A stretch of DNA of 64,000 nucleotides, taken from Bacteroidota bacterium (lineage in GTDB: Bacteria > Bacteroidota > Bacteroidia > Cytophagales > Cyclobacteriaceae). The notes beneath the pieces are model-generated. The model was not told the origin of the DNA and did no database searches. It was given only the letters and a program-made list of their open reading frames with translations. The position numbers and the translations under genes are program-made. This document shows, piece by piece, positions 27,300 through 35,651 of this stretch. The first letter of the stretch is position 1, and every line of letters starts with the position of its first letter. Where the stretch lies: the NCBI GenBank assembly GCA_023428695.1, contig JAEYWY010000026.1, forward strand, positions 62,001-126,000. The letters are read 5' to 3'.

Positions 27300-27544
27300 G
27301 GGATGGTCTTTTACATCGAGTTTAAGAAGAGAATTTCACAATTACCAGTGGTTTTTTTTCGTTGGACATAGTTCCTCGTGCACGGGGATGGGCTGTTGTT
27401 TCGGCTCAGCCGCAAATTGCACTTTTTCAAGTCTGAAAATCCTAACGGGGACAGTAGACGCCAATGAAGAAAATCTTTGTCTACTTGTCGGAAACCGAAA
27501 CGCAGATTATCCGTATCTTACCAGCAATAACTCCTAATCTAATT

Positions 27545-28333
27545 ATGAACTGTAAAATTCTGATCATCACGACGACGGCTTTCGTGATGTCTTTTGCGGC
27601 CAACGGACAGGGTCTCGTGGGAAAACTGAAGCAAAAGGCCGAGCAGGCTGCGGAAAAAGCTTTGGAAAAGAAAGCCGAGGAAAAAACGGGCGTAAAAACC
27701 GATGGCAACTCTGAATCAAACAACAGCGGAAATTCGTCTTCCGGCCGTCCAACAAACAAAGGTGGTGGGGGACTCGTGAGCACACCTCCTGACGTAAAGC
27801 AAAATCTTACTGATGCTGAATCTGCTTTCAAGTCAGCAAACTACGGCGAAGCCCGGTACGCTGTTCAGCAGGCCATGCTCGGTGTTGAACTTGAAATCGG
27901 AAACAAAGTTCTCGCGTCACTTCCTGAAAGCGTATCGGGATTGCCAAAAGTACCCGAAGAGGATCAGGTAACTTCAACCGGATGGGGCTGGGCAGGATTA
28001 ACAATTCAACGTGTTTACCGGAAAGACGATAAGGAGCTTTCAGCAACAATCGCCAATAACTCCGCATGGATGTCCGCGGTTAATATGTATCTGACGAACA
28101 CTGGCTATGCGCAACAGACGGGTGGCCAGCAGAACTGGAAACAGATCAAGATCAAAGGACATCGCGCTGTCATTGAATACGATGAATCATCGGGTTACAA
28201 AATCAGCGTTCCCCTTGGCCAATCTTCGCTCATCGTCTTCCATGGAACGAATTACGCCAGTGAACAGGAAATCACCAGTGCTGCCAATTCATTTGACATC
28301 GATGGCATCAAGAACATGCTTGGAGAAAAATAA
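27545..28333 (+). CDS. Secreted hypothetical protein, paralog 1
   Basis: About 262 aa from ATG 27545, with signal peptide (ILIITTTAFVMSFAANGQ). A lysine/glutamate-rich helix (KLKQKAEQAAEKALEKKAEE) and a Ser/Gly/Asn linker (SESNNSGNSSSGRP) lead to the domain shared with the next gene: DAESAFKSANYGEARYAVQQ, then LASLPESVSGLP, a WGWAGLTIQRVYR strand and IIFHG-like end strands. I do not recognise the family. The 245-base gap upstream (27300-27544) shows no gene, apart from a frame fragment. Confidence 0.75.
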   Translation: MNCKILIITTTAFVMSFAANGQGLVGKLKQKAEQAAEKALEKKAEEKTGVKTDGNSESNNSGNSSSGRPTNKGGGGLVSTPPDVKQNLTDAESAFKSANYGEARYAVQQAMLGVELEIGNKVLASLPESVSGLPKVPEEDQVTSTGWGWAGLTIQRVYRKDDKELSATIANNSAWMSAVNMYLTNTGYAQQTGGQQNWKQIKIKGHRAVIEYDESSGYKISVPLGQSSLIVFHGTNYASEQEITSAANSFDIDGIKNMLGEK

Positions 28334-28351
28334 AATCAACTCGCAACGATC

Positions 28352-28945
28352 ATGAAACAAATTATATTCTCACTACTCCTGTTCACTTCTGTTACCACAT
28401 TCGGACAGGATTTCAACAAGAGCCTTGCTGATGCGCGGGGTGCCTATTCCGGCGGAAATCTTGAAGATGCACGATTTGCGATGCAACAAATGCTTAACGA
28501 AATTGACATCCTCGTTGGAAAAGAATTACTCAAATCCCTGCCGGCGAAGTTTGATGCAAGAGCAGCAAATACGGCTAACGATAACGTGACTGCAAATACC
28601 GGGCTTGCCGGCGTCGTTGTTCACCGCGACTATGGCACAGCCGAGAAAACCGCGACGCTTGACATCATGACGAATTCACCGCTGCTCGCGTCTATCAATG
28701 CTATTCTCTCTTTGCCTTTTGTTGGCAATTCCGGGGATGGTAGCCAGAAAGTGGTTAAGGTACAAGGATACAAATCAATCCTTCAGCGTACGATCGATTC
28801 GGAAACAAACAAGACAAGTTACTCGCTTCAGATTCCGCTTAATTCAACATTGATAACAATCAATGGTGAAGATTGTACGGATGCGGAGATGCTGCGTTGG
28901 GCGAACCTTTTGCCCATGAGTGAAATCGCGAAGCTTGTGCAGTAG
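28352..28945 (+). CDS. Secreted hypothetical protein, paralog 2
   Basis: A 197-aa protein with signal peptide (IIFSLLLFTSVTTFGQ). It lacks the helical and linker parts of its neighbour but repeats its main domain: LADARGAYSGGNLEDARFAM against DAESAFKSANYGEARYAVQQ, then LLKSLPAKFDA against LASLPESVSG, and LAGVVVHRDYG against WAGLTIQRVYR. The similar order shows tandem duplication and divergence. It begins 18 bases after the first and is closed by a strong terminator, so both form a two-gene operon. Function unknown. Confidence 0.78.
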   Translation: MKQIIFSLLLFTSVTTFGQDFNKSLADARGAYSGGNLEDARFAMQQMLNEIDILVGKELLKSLPAKFDARAANTANDNVTANTGLAGVVVHRDYGTAEKTATLDIMTNSPLLASINAILSLPFVGNSGDGSQKVVKVQGYKSILQRTIDSETNKTSYSLQIPLNSTLITINGEDCTDAEMLRWANLLPMSEIAKLVQ

Positions 28946-28969
28946 CAGACAGAACAATAAAATGAATCA

Positions 28970-28995
28970 AAAGGGAGCGATGTGCTCCCTTTTTT
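28970..28995 (+). terminator. Rho-independent terminator after the paralog pair
   Basis: AAAGGGAGC (28970-28978) pairs with GCTCCCTTT (28984-28992), loop of 5, with T to 28995. The A-rich left side may let it also stop the convergent AlkD-like gene. Confidence 0.88.
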
Positions 28996-29027
28996 ATGGG
29001 TCGCTTATGTGACAACGCGCCGAGAGA

Positions 29028-30134
29028 TTAGCTCATGACTACAAAACTCCGTGTTATGATTTCATTGCCGTTTAGTATCACGCGCAGTACATGCCGACCG
29101 GGAAGTTGTTTTCGGGTAGTATAGTCGGTGAATCTTTTTCGCCAGCGAATTTCCACCATATCATTGGGTGCAGCCTCACTTTCTTTCAGGAAAAAGGTTC
29201 GTCGCGATGTTTTTCCCGATGGCATGACGTAATCAATAGTGTAATCAAGACGAAATTTCACCGCCTTTCTTTCGTCGTTTCGTAACTTCAGAATGAATGA
29301 AAGCTCATCTCCATGTTTTACTTCTTTTGCAGACAACTTCATCGAAATCAGTTGAAGTGTTTTGCGCGAATCGATTCCCTGAAGGGCCAGGCTTTTCGGG
29401 TTTCCCTTTTTCAGTAAAGTTCGGCACCCATGTCGGATGATTTGATTAGTCAACGGATTCCCGTTCTTCCAACGTTCGGCGATTTCAATAACAAGGTTCG
29501 GGTGATCCTTAGCGATATCATTCAGGTTATTGGCAACACTTCGCCGAACAACGTCTGACGGATCCGAACGAAGGTTTTCCAGAATAGGCAGTAACCTTTC
29601 CGGATGTTTCTTCAACCACGGTACCCCTATTGCCCAGGGAAGTCGCGGGCGGCAACCTTCACTCGCAAGACGTCGCACATTGGGATCGCTGTCACGCGAC
29701 CACGCTTGCATTCTCGCCATAGTCTCTTCCGGATAGAGAAGAAGAAAATTCCGGATGGCAAATTCGCCTGAAACAAGTTTGGTGATGTCCTCCAGGGCGT
29801 CGAGCGATTCGCGTGGATAATCATCGCCGAACAAGCCAACAAATTCGGGCAGAAATACCATCTCGAATTTTTGAGTCCACTTGCCTTTCCTGACAAAGTT
29901 CTTCGACAACTCACGAAGCTGGGCTGCCGCTTTCGGAAACTCCGGATGCAGCTGACGCTTTAATGCGACGGTTATTTTTCGCACCCGTTGTTTAAGTTCG
30001 AGATCGGGCCATTCCTGATCGAAGACGTTGTATATGAATTCCCGGTCATCCATCGAAGGCAAAGACTCCTTCAGCACCGGGGTTATTGATTCAAAGAATG
30101 CCGGATTATACAGGTTTTTCAAAGGTTCTGCCAT
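29028..30134 (-). CDS. DNA alkylation repair protein (AlkD-like HEAT repeats)
   Basis: A 368-aa HEAT-like repeat protein of the AlkD/AlkC group. Repeats run as helical pairs through the first 250 residues; the typical NVRRLASEGCRPRLPW stretch and the DPSDVVRRSVANNLNDIAKD repeat are clear. The last 110 residues form a beta-sandwich (ELSFILKLRNDERKAVKF to LRVILNGNEIITRSFVV), which is the usual C-terminal part of AlkC-type proteins in this phylum. It should remove alkylated bases by flipping them, though activity cannot be shown from sequence. It converges with the paralog pair. Confidence 0.88.
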   Translation of the reverse strand: MAEPLKNLYNPAFFESITPVLKESLPSMDDREFIYNVFDQEWPDLELKQRVRKITVALKRQLHPEFPKAAAQLRELSKNFVRKGKWTQKFEMVFLPEFVGLFGDDYPRESLDALEDITKLVSGEFAIRNFLLLYPEETMARMQAWSRDSDPNVRRLASEGCRPRLPWAIGVPWLKKHPERLLPILENLRSDPSDVVRRSVANNLNDIAKDHPNLVIEIAERWKNGNPLTNQIIRHGCRTLLKKGNPKSLALQGIDSRKTLQLISMKLSAKEVKHGDELSFILKLRNDERKAVKFRLDYTIDYVMPSGKTSRRTFFLKESEAAPNDMVEIRWRKRFTDYTTRKQLPGRHVLRVILNGNEIITRSFVVMS

Positions 30135-30200
30135 GGCCTTTTTTTACAGGCAAGAACCGGGTGGATGATGACAATCCTATGTCAGTAGCGAAAACAAAAA

Positions 30201-31208
30201 TTAGTTAAGGCGCAATTCCGCTTTCATCGCACGGATATTGTTGATCAACGCCTGCTGCCAGGTAAGGTCCGCATCCCATTTGGTTCCAAGGAAGACGTTG
30301 CCTGAATCGATGTGCTTGAAATAGACCTTGAAGACGGGACGATTGCCGGAAATTGTCTTCGCCTGCTGCTGATCCCCCGAATACGTAATGCTCACGAATG
30401 CCGATTCAGACTGCCGCATTGGGTAACCCAGCAAATCCCGGACGGCATCCGCACGCGCATGCATAAAGCACAGCGTGTATAACATTCCCTGTTTCCGCAT
30501 CTCCCGTTCGGAGACACCGGGCTCCACCATTTTGTAGGCAAAAGGAAAATGCGTTTGGAAAATGCGTTCGAGCTGCGCGTCCAGACTGTCGATCCCGAAT
30601 TTCTGAACACCGACAAGATCCACTTTCATATCAACCGCATAGAACTCGTTGCGCTTTCCTCTGACCACATCAATAGTCAGGTCTGTTTCCGGAAAGTCAT
30701 TTATGAGCAGGTTCTTGCGTTGAAGAGTCGCTAACGCACTTCGGTTGAGATTCTTTAACGCTTCCACCAACACCCGATCGGAAATGGACCATGCCGGTTG
30801 ATTTGCCTCGATGATTTTTCCATCTTTTCCTTTGTCGAATACGGTAATTGTCAGGCGAAACATGCCGTCGCGTTTTTCTGCGAAGACAAGGTTTGTTATT
30901 TCTCTTTTCACCAGGAACGCGTGAAATCCTGTTGCGGCATCCTTACCTGAAGTCAGGAGATCAAACGGAAAATAAGCAACAGCATCAATACCGGTTCGTT
31001 GAAAATAGTCCTGCATGGAGTTGAGTTCCGCTTCCGTCAACGCGACCGAGTGGAACACCGCAGTCCGTGTGCTCAGGAGCTTTTCAGGAAATCCGCCGTT
31101 CAAATTGAGTTGTCCGACATAGGCGCTTTCGGTTATAGAAGGCTGCGCCGAAACAAGAGTACCCATAAGGGTCAGGAATGCTAACAGGAAGAACTTTCTC
31201 AAATCCAT
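30201..31208 (-). CDS. Secreted hypothetical protein
   Basis: A 335-aa protein with signal peptide MDLRKFFLLAFLTLMGTLVSAQ and no other membrane segment. The start of the mature part (LSTRTAVFHSVALTEAELNS) and a fold of alternating strands and helices around DAVAYFPFDLLTSGKDA give no family I can name. A mid segment LLINDFPETDLTIDVVRGKR is notable. The end (GTKWDADLTWQQALINNIRA) is Trp-rich. It lies downstream of the Rieske gene on the same strand, 55 bases away. Confidence 0.75.
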   Translation of the reverse strand: MDLRKFFLLAFLTLMGTLVSAQPSITESAYVGQLNLNGGFPEKLLSTRTAVFHSVALTEAELNSMQDYFQRTGIDAVAYFPFDLLTSGKDAATGFHAFLVKREITNLVFAEKRDGMFRLTITVFDKGKDGKIIEANQPAWSISDRVLVEALKNLNRSALATLQRKNLLINDFPETDLTIDVVRGKRNEFYAVDMKVDLVGVQKFGIDSLDAQLERIFQTHFPFAYKMVEPGVSEREMRKQGMLYTLCFMHARADAVRDLLGYPMRQSESAFVSITYSGDQQQAKTISGNRPVFKVYFKHIDSGNVFLGTKWDADLTWQQALINNIRAMKAELRLN

Positions 31209-31263
31209 TCAGTAAACTACGGTCAAGTCCGCTTATTCAAACGAAATTACGTATTAATCTATT

Positions 31264-31584
31264 TCACAACCCAATAAAAAAGCCGGAGTCGTCTTCCCTG
31301 AGCGGAAACGTTTCAAGGTCAGAGCACGCCGAGTCACAGGCGCGACCCGTCTTCAGATCAAACCGGTAATTATGCCAGGGACAAATAATCTCACCCTGAA
31401 AGTTCAGTCTACCGCCGGAAAGCGATTCTCCGTTATGGGTACATCTGTCCTGGACGGCAAAAAACCTGTCGTTGAACCGGGCAAGGCAAATTCGTTTTCC
31501 GCCGATAATAATCAACTGCGTATCGTTCTCACTGACTTTTGTCCGCGCTTCTTCGGCTGATGAAAAGAGTCTGATCCAGTCCAC
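31264..31584 (-). CDS. Rieske [2Fe-2S] domain protein
   Basis: A 106-aa single-domain Rieske ferredoxin. Both cluster motifs are complete: CTHNGESLSGG (C-x-H) and CPWHNYRFDLKTG (C-x2-H), 20 residues apart, as in biphenyl-dioxygenase-type or NirD-like ferredoxins. No signal peptide, so it acts in the cytoplasm as an electron carrier. There is no oxygenase gene nearby to name a partner. It is divergent from the secreted M20 amidohydrolase gene, 81 bases apart. Confidence 0.9.
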   Translation of the reverse strand: MDWIRLFSSAEEARTKVSENDTQLIIIGGKRICLARFNDRFFAVQDRCTHNGESLSGGRLNFQGEIICPWHNYRFDLKTGRACDSACSDLETFPLREDDSGFFIGL

Positions 31585-31665
31585 AGCGACCGTTTTGTAT
31601 TTTGGTTTTACGGAAATCTCCCCTAATATTAATCAAACGTATTGCAATTCTTAAACCACACTACT

Positions 31666-32964
31666 ATGTTCCGTCTGACGTTCCCCTTGCTCCTGCTTTG
31701 TTCTCCTGTGTTCGCTCAGGTGCCGGCAGCTATTCAGAAAAAGGTTGACGCAGCAGCATTAGCAGTTGAGTCGAAGGTCATCTCATGGAGGCGTCATCTC
31801 CATCAATATCCTGAGCTCAGTAACCGGGAAACCAGGACCGCTGAATACGTTGCAAAACATCTGCGTGCCCTCGGACTGGAAGTGACCACGGGAGTTGCCC
31901 ATACTGGTGTCGTGGCGCTACTCAAAACCAATAAGCCAGGACCTGTTATTGCCCTGCGTGCCGATATGGATGCGCTGCCTGTTACAGAACGGAACAGTCT
32001 GTCTTTTGCGTCAAAGGAAAAAGCAGTTTTCAACGGTCGTGAAACCGGCGTGATGCATGCCTGCGGACATGATGCGCACGTCGCGATTCTTATGGGTGTC
32101 GCCGAAATTCTTGTCGCGAACAAGAAAGACCTGAAAGGAACAATCAAGTTTGTGTTCCAACCTGCGGAAGAAGGTCCTCCGGCGGGCGAAGAGGGTGGGG
32201 CCGAACTCATGGTTAAAGAAGGCGTTCTCGAAAAGCCCAAAGTCGATGCTGTCTTTGGACTGCACGTCCAGTCCATCCGGAAGCTTGGTCAGATCGGCTA
32301 TAAACCTGCCGGAATGATGGCAGCATCGGACTGGTTTTCTATCAAAGTCACCGGCAGACAAAGCCACGGCGCGGCACCATGGAAAGGCGTCGATCCAATC
32401 GTAGTCTCGTCGCAGATTATTCTTGCGCTTCAAACTATTGTAAGCCGGCAGGTTGATCTTACCAAAGAACCAGCTGTCCTCAGTGTGGGTCGGATTCAGG
32501 GTGGTATTCGCGAGAATATTATTCCTGAAACCGTAGAGATGGCGGGTACCATTCGCACGTTCGATCCTGAAATGCAGACCTATATTCATGAGAGTCTTGT
32601 CCGCACTGCAACAAACATAGCCGAAAGTGCCGGTGCAAAGGCGGAAGTCACGATAGACAAGAAAACACCAGTAACGTACAATGATCCCGATCTTACCGGC
32701 AAACTCGTGAGTGCATTAAATCGCGCTGCGGGCGAGGGAAACGTAATCCGCATCCAGGCTGACACCGGTGCCGAAGACTTCGCATATTATCAACAAAAGG
32801 TGCCTGGATTCTTTTTCTTCGTAGGCGTGTGTCCACCCGATACAGATCCAACCAAAGCGCCATCACATCACACTCCAGACTTCATGATGGATGAAGCTGG
32901 AATGCTAACGGGCGTGAAAGGTTTACTGAATATTACGCTGGAGTATATGTATCAATCCAAATAA
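31666..32964 (+). CDS. Secreted M20 family amidohydrolase
   Basis: A 432-aa metal-dependent amidohydrolase of the M20D (IAA-amino-acid hydrolase/hippuricase) type, with signal peptide MFRLTFPLLLLCSPVFAQ; a TTG at 31642 is a less likely start. Motifs in order: WRRHLHQYPELS, ALRADMDALP, HACGHDAHVAILMG (metal Cys, His, Asp), FQPAEEGPPAGEEGG (Glu pair) and GAEDFAYY, then the last His in SHHTPDF. The substrate may be N-acyl amino acids. It is exported, unlike the M20 dipeptidase at the window's left edge. Confidence 0.93.
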   Translation: MFRLTFPLLLLCSPVFAQVPAAIQKKVDAAALAVESKVISWRRHLHQYPELSNRETRTAEYVAKHLRALGLEVTTGVAHTGVVALLKTNKPGPVIALRADMDALPVTERNSLSFASKEKAVFNGRETGVMHACGHDAHVAILMGVAEILVANKKDLKGTIKFVFQPAEEGPPAGEEGGAELMVKEGVLEKPKVDAVFGLHVQSIRKLGQIGYKPAGMMAASDWFSIKVTGRQSHGAAPWKGVDPIVVSSQIILALQTIVSRQVDLTKEPAVLSVGRIQGGIRENIIPETVEMAGTIRTFDPEMQTYIHESLVRTATNIAESAGAKAEVTIDKKTPVTYNDPDLTGKLVSALNRAAGEGNVIRIQADTGAEDFAYYQQKVPGFFFFVGVCPPDTDPTKAPSHHTPDFMMDEAGMLTGVKGLLNITLEYMYQSK

Positions 32965-32969
32965 GCGAA

Positions 32970-33455
32970 CTACAGGTCGAGCATGTAGAAGGTATTGCAG
33001 GCGAAATGACCAGTGCTCCCCATCGGGCTGTCTATGCGCGTAAATCCGGTTCGTTCATACAGGCCTATCGCAGTGTTCATGGTGCTGAATGTTTCAATGT
33101 AACAGCGCCGATAACCAAATTCGCGGGCCGACTTCAAACACATGTCAAGCAACGTTCTGCCATAGCCCTTACCCCGGCTTGATGGTAGCAAATACATCTT
33201 TTGAAGTTCACAGGTTTTGGCGTCGCCTCCCTTCAACGGCGCTATGCCCGCGCCGCCGATGATCATTCCATTGACCACACACACATAGTACGCTGACCTG
33301 TCATGGGAATATGCTGTACAGAGGTCGTCGACTTCCGGATCGTGAATTGCAAATCCGGGACCACTTGCACCAAACTCGGGCATAACCTCACGGATAATTC
33401 TTGCCATTGCGGCGTTGTCCTTCGGTGTTATTTTTCGGATTTCCGTACGCATCAT
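32970..33455 (-). CDS. GNAT family N-acetyltransferase
   Basis: A 161-aa GNAT acyltransferase. The acetyl-CoA pyrophosphate loop is KMYLLPSSRGKGYGRTLLDM, with the R/Q-x-x-G-x-G/A motif as SSRGKGYG. N-terminal DAMARIIREV- and GAGIAPLKGG-type elements and the C-terminal GLYERTGFTRID are also family marks. Substrate unknown. Its ATG overlaps the hutF stop by 4 bases, so it is coupled to the hut genes. Confidence 0.92.
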   Translation of the reverse strand: MMRTEIRKITPKDNAAMARIIREVMPEFGASGPGFAIHDPEVDDLCTAYSHDRSAYYVCVVNGMIIGGAGIAPLKGGDAKTCELQKMYLLPSSRGKGYGRTLLDMCLKSAREFGYRRCYIETFSTMNTAIGLYERTGFTRIDSPMGSTGHFACNTFYMLDL

Positions 33456-34831
33456 TTATTGCTCAATTCCTTTAGTGCACGCGCGAAATTCCTGCGTATA
33501 GCGGTGCCGTTCTGCGTGATACCTTCTTTCACCACCCAACGTCCGTCAACAATGGTACCCATGATATCAGCGGAATCGCTTGTGTACAGAATTGACGAAA
33601 GAATGTGTTCTTCCCTTGCTGTGTTCAAAAGGGGTGAATCGGATCGAAAGATCACCGCATCGAATGGTCTCCCTGTTTCAAAGAAGTTTTGGTCAGCCCA
33701 ACCCATCGCCCTGCGTCCACCGGAAATACACTTTGTCAGGAATACAGTAGACGCATCATCAAATGTGTTTCGCTTGTGCGATGTGAGGCGTTGTGCGTAG
33801 TCCAGCCAGCGGATATCTTCAAGCGGATTAAGGCTTATGTGACTATCCGTGCCGATACACAAGTTTCCATAATGGTTGGCATAATCTTTCAGTCGAAAAA
33901 TCCCATCGCCGAGATTTCCTTCGGTACCGGGACACACCACCACTTGCGCGCCACTGTTTGCAAGGCGCTTCACTTCGCTATCGCTTAGATGTGTACAGTG
34001 AACAAGATTAAATCGCTCCTGCAAGGGAAGGTTTTCTAAAAGCCATTCAACAGGCCGGCATTTCAGAAACGCCTTACAATCTTCCACTTCACGCCTTTGT
34101 TCCGCTGCATGAATATGAAAGGGCAGGTCTTTCGGTCCGGATTCAAACACAGCCGTAACATCTGACGCCGTCACAGCCCGAAGTGAATGCACGCCAAAAC
34201 CAAGTTGAGCATTCTTTGATTTCGAGACCGCAGCACGTGTCGCGTCCAGAAGTTTGAGATAGTCTTCAGGTCGCGAAAGGATGAACCGACGCTGTCTCGG
34301 TTCGGGTTCCTTTCCGAATCCGCCTTTTTGGTAGAAGACCGGTATCAATGTTATTCGTATCCCTGCATGTTCCGCCGCAGCAAGTAGTCTTTCACCGGTC
34401 TCCGCCAGGTTTTTGTACGGACGACCTTGAGCATCATGATGCAGGTAATGAAATTCAGCCACGTGCGTATAGCCATGACGTAGCATTTCAGCGTATACCA
34501 TGGCCGCGACTGCCTCAATTTGGTCGGGGTTGAGACTGAGTGCGCATTCATACATCGCCTCCCGCCAGCTCCAGAAGTCATCATCCGTGCCTGGCTTGTG
34601 TTTTTCCGCCATACCAGCCATTGCATACTGAAATGCATGCGAGTGCGCATTTGGAAATCCTGGCAATGCAATACCCGAAACCGACTCCATTCCACGTGCA
34701 CCTTCCGGTGGGCGGTCTGAAAGAAATTCTATTGTTCCTTCCGCGCTGACGCCCACGAATGCAGGCTTCAGCCAACCTTGCTGGAGCAGCAATGCATCAA
34801 ATTTGAAAAGCGGGGCAATTTTGTCTTTCAT
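33452..34831 (-). CDS. hutF: Formimidoylglutamate deiminase
   Basis: A 459-aa amidohydrolase-superfamily enzyme that turns N-formimidoyl-L-glutamate into N-formyl-L-glutamate and ammonia, one of the two late routes of histidine breakdown. The zinc HxH is in LPGFPNAHSHAFQYAMAG, followed by FHYLHHDAQG, HIHAAEQRREV and GTDSHISLNPLEDIRWL with the active-site Asp. Length matches the family. It starts 1 base after the hutG stop. The rest of the pathway (hutH, hutU, hutI) is not in the window. Confidence 0.93.
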   Translation of the reverse strand: MKDKIAPLFKFDALLLQQGWLKPAFVGVSAEGTIEFLSDRPPEGARGMESVSGIALPGFPNAHSHAFQYAMAGMAEKHKPGTDDDFWSWREAMYECALSLNPDQIEAVAAMVYAEMLRHGYTHVAEFHYLHHDAQGRPYKNLAETGERLLAAAEHAGIRITLIPVFYQKGGFGKEPEPRQRRFILSRPEDYLKLLDATRAAVSKSKNAQLGFGVHSLRAVTASDVTAVFESGPKDLPFHIHAAEQRREVEDCKAFLKCRPVEWLLENLPLQERFNLVHCTHLSDSEVKRLANSGAQVVVCPGTEGNLGDGIFRLKDYANHYGNLCIGTDSHISLNPLEDIRWLDYAQRLTSHKRNTFDDASTVFLTKCISGGRRAMGWADQNFFETGRPFDAVIFRSDSPLLNTAREEHILSSILYTSDSADIMGTIVDGRWVVKEGITQNGTAIRRNFARALKELSNK

Positions 34832-34832
34832 G

Positions 34833-35633
34833 TCAGCGCAACGCAGTTATCAACTTTTCGAACATGCGCTTCAGGTGCCCCTGCATCATTCCGGCTCGCC
34901 GCGAATCATATCGCGTTTGACCGTCATCCAGATAATTCACCTTTGTCATCTCAAGCTGCAAGGCATGTTGGTTGTCCTGCGGTTTTCCGTAATGTCGTGT
35001 AATGTATCCGCCTTTGAAAAGGAAGTTATTTCGGAAGGAATATGTTCCGTCAACTAGCGACCGGGTCGCGATCTCGGTCAAGAAGGTTCCGGCCGAATTA
35101 CCTTCATTATCACCCAGGATAAGATCGGGAAATGTTTGCGGGTGAATTGTTGGTACATATTGACGGATACTATGGCAATCCCAAAGCAACACCTTTCCGA
35201 ATTCCCGAATCGTATCCCGCAATAATTCGCCCAGGGCATTGTGATAGGGCAGGTAGAATTCGTTCAGCCTGCGCGTCACCTCGTCGGAAGAGACTTCTTT
35301 CCGTTTGTCGCGGTACAGATGTTTTCCCTGAAAATCAAAAGCGGGGCAAAGTCCTGTGATGATCCTTCCGTCGGTATAGAGTGGCTTACTTTCCGGATCG
35401 CGGTTCAGATCAATCACCCAACGGCTATGCGTCGCGACGATCATCCGCATTCCCATTCCCGGAGCAAAGTCGTAGAGTCTGTCAACGAATTTGTCGCAAT
35501 CATCCTGCGCGTGGACGAGTTCCGTGTCATACTCATCGCGAAGGTCGTCAGGGATATGGGTTCCCGAGTGAGGAACGCTAACGACGATCGGCACGCGGCC
35601 GGAAGTTTCGTTGCTAATAGTAAAGACTTCCAT
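34833..35633 (-). CDS. hutG: N-formylglutamate amidohydrolase
   Basis: A 266-aa deformylase that splits N-formylglutamate to glutamate and formate, completing the HutF route. Family motifs are VPIVVSVPHSGTHIPDDL at the N-terminus, the FVDRLYDFAPG helix, VIDLNRDPES, and the DCHSI element for metal binding. The gene follows the GH3 gene by 18 bases on the same strand and precedes hutF by 1 base, so it may belong to the long minus-strand transcript that begins at 44134. Confidence 0.93.
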   Translation of the reverse strand: MEVFTISNETSGRVPIVVSVPHSGTHIPDDLRDEYDTELVHAQDDCDKFVDRLYDFAPGMGMRMIVATHSRWVIDLNRDPESKPLYTDGRIITGLCPAFDFQGKHLYRDKRKEVSSDEVTRRLNEFYLPYHNALGELLRDTIREFGKVLLWDCHSIRQYVPTIHPQTFPDLILGDNEGNSAGTFLTEIATRSLVDGTYSFRNNFLFKGGYITRHYGKPQDNQHALQLEMTKVNYLDDGQTRYDSRRAGMMQGHLKRMFEKLITALR

Positions 35634-35651
35634 TTCAGGTTTGTCTGCAGG

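Noticed and set aside
27464..27544. Longer N-terminus for the first secreted paralog
   Set aside because: The added 27 residues would hide the signal peptide; the ATG at 27545 gives a clean one.
33303..33800. A 165-aa plus-strand frame over hutF and the GNAT gene
   Set aside because: Fully antisense to clear coding sequence with catalytic motifs; no family pattern.
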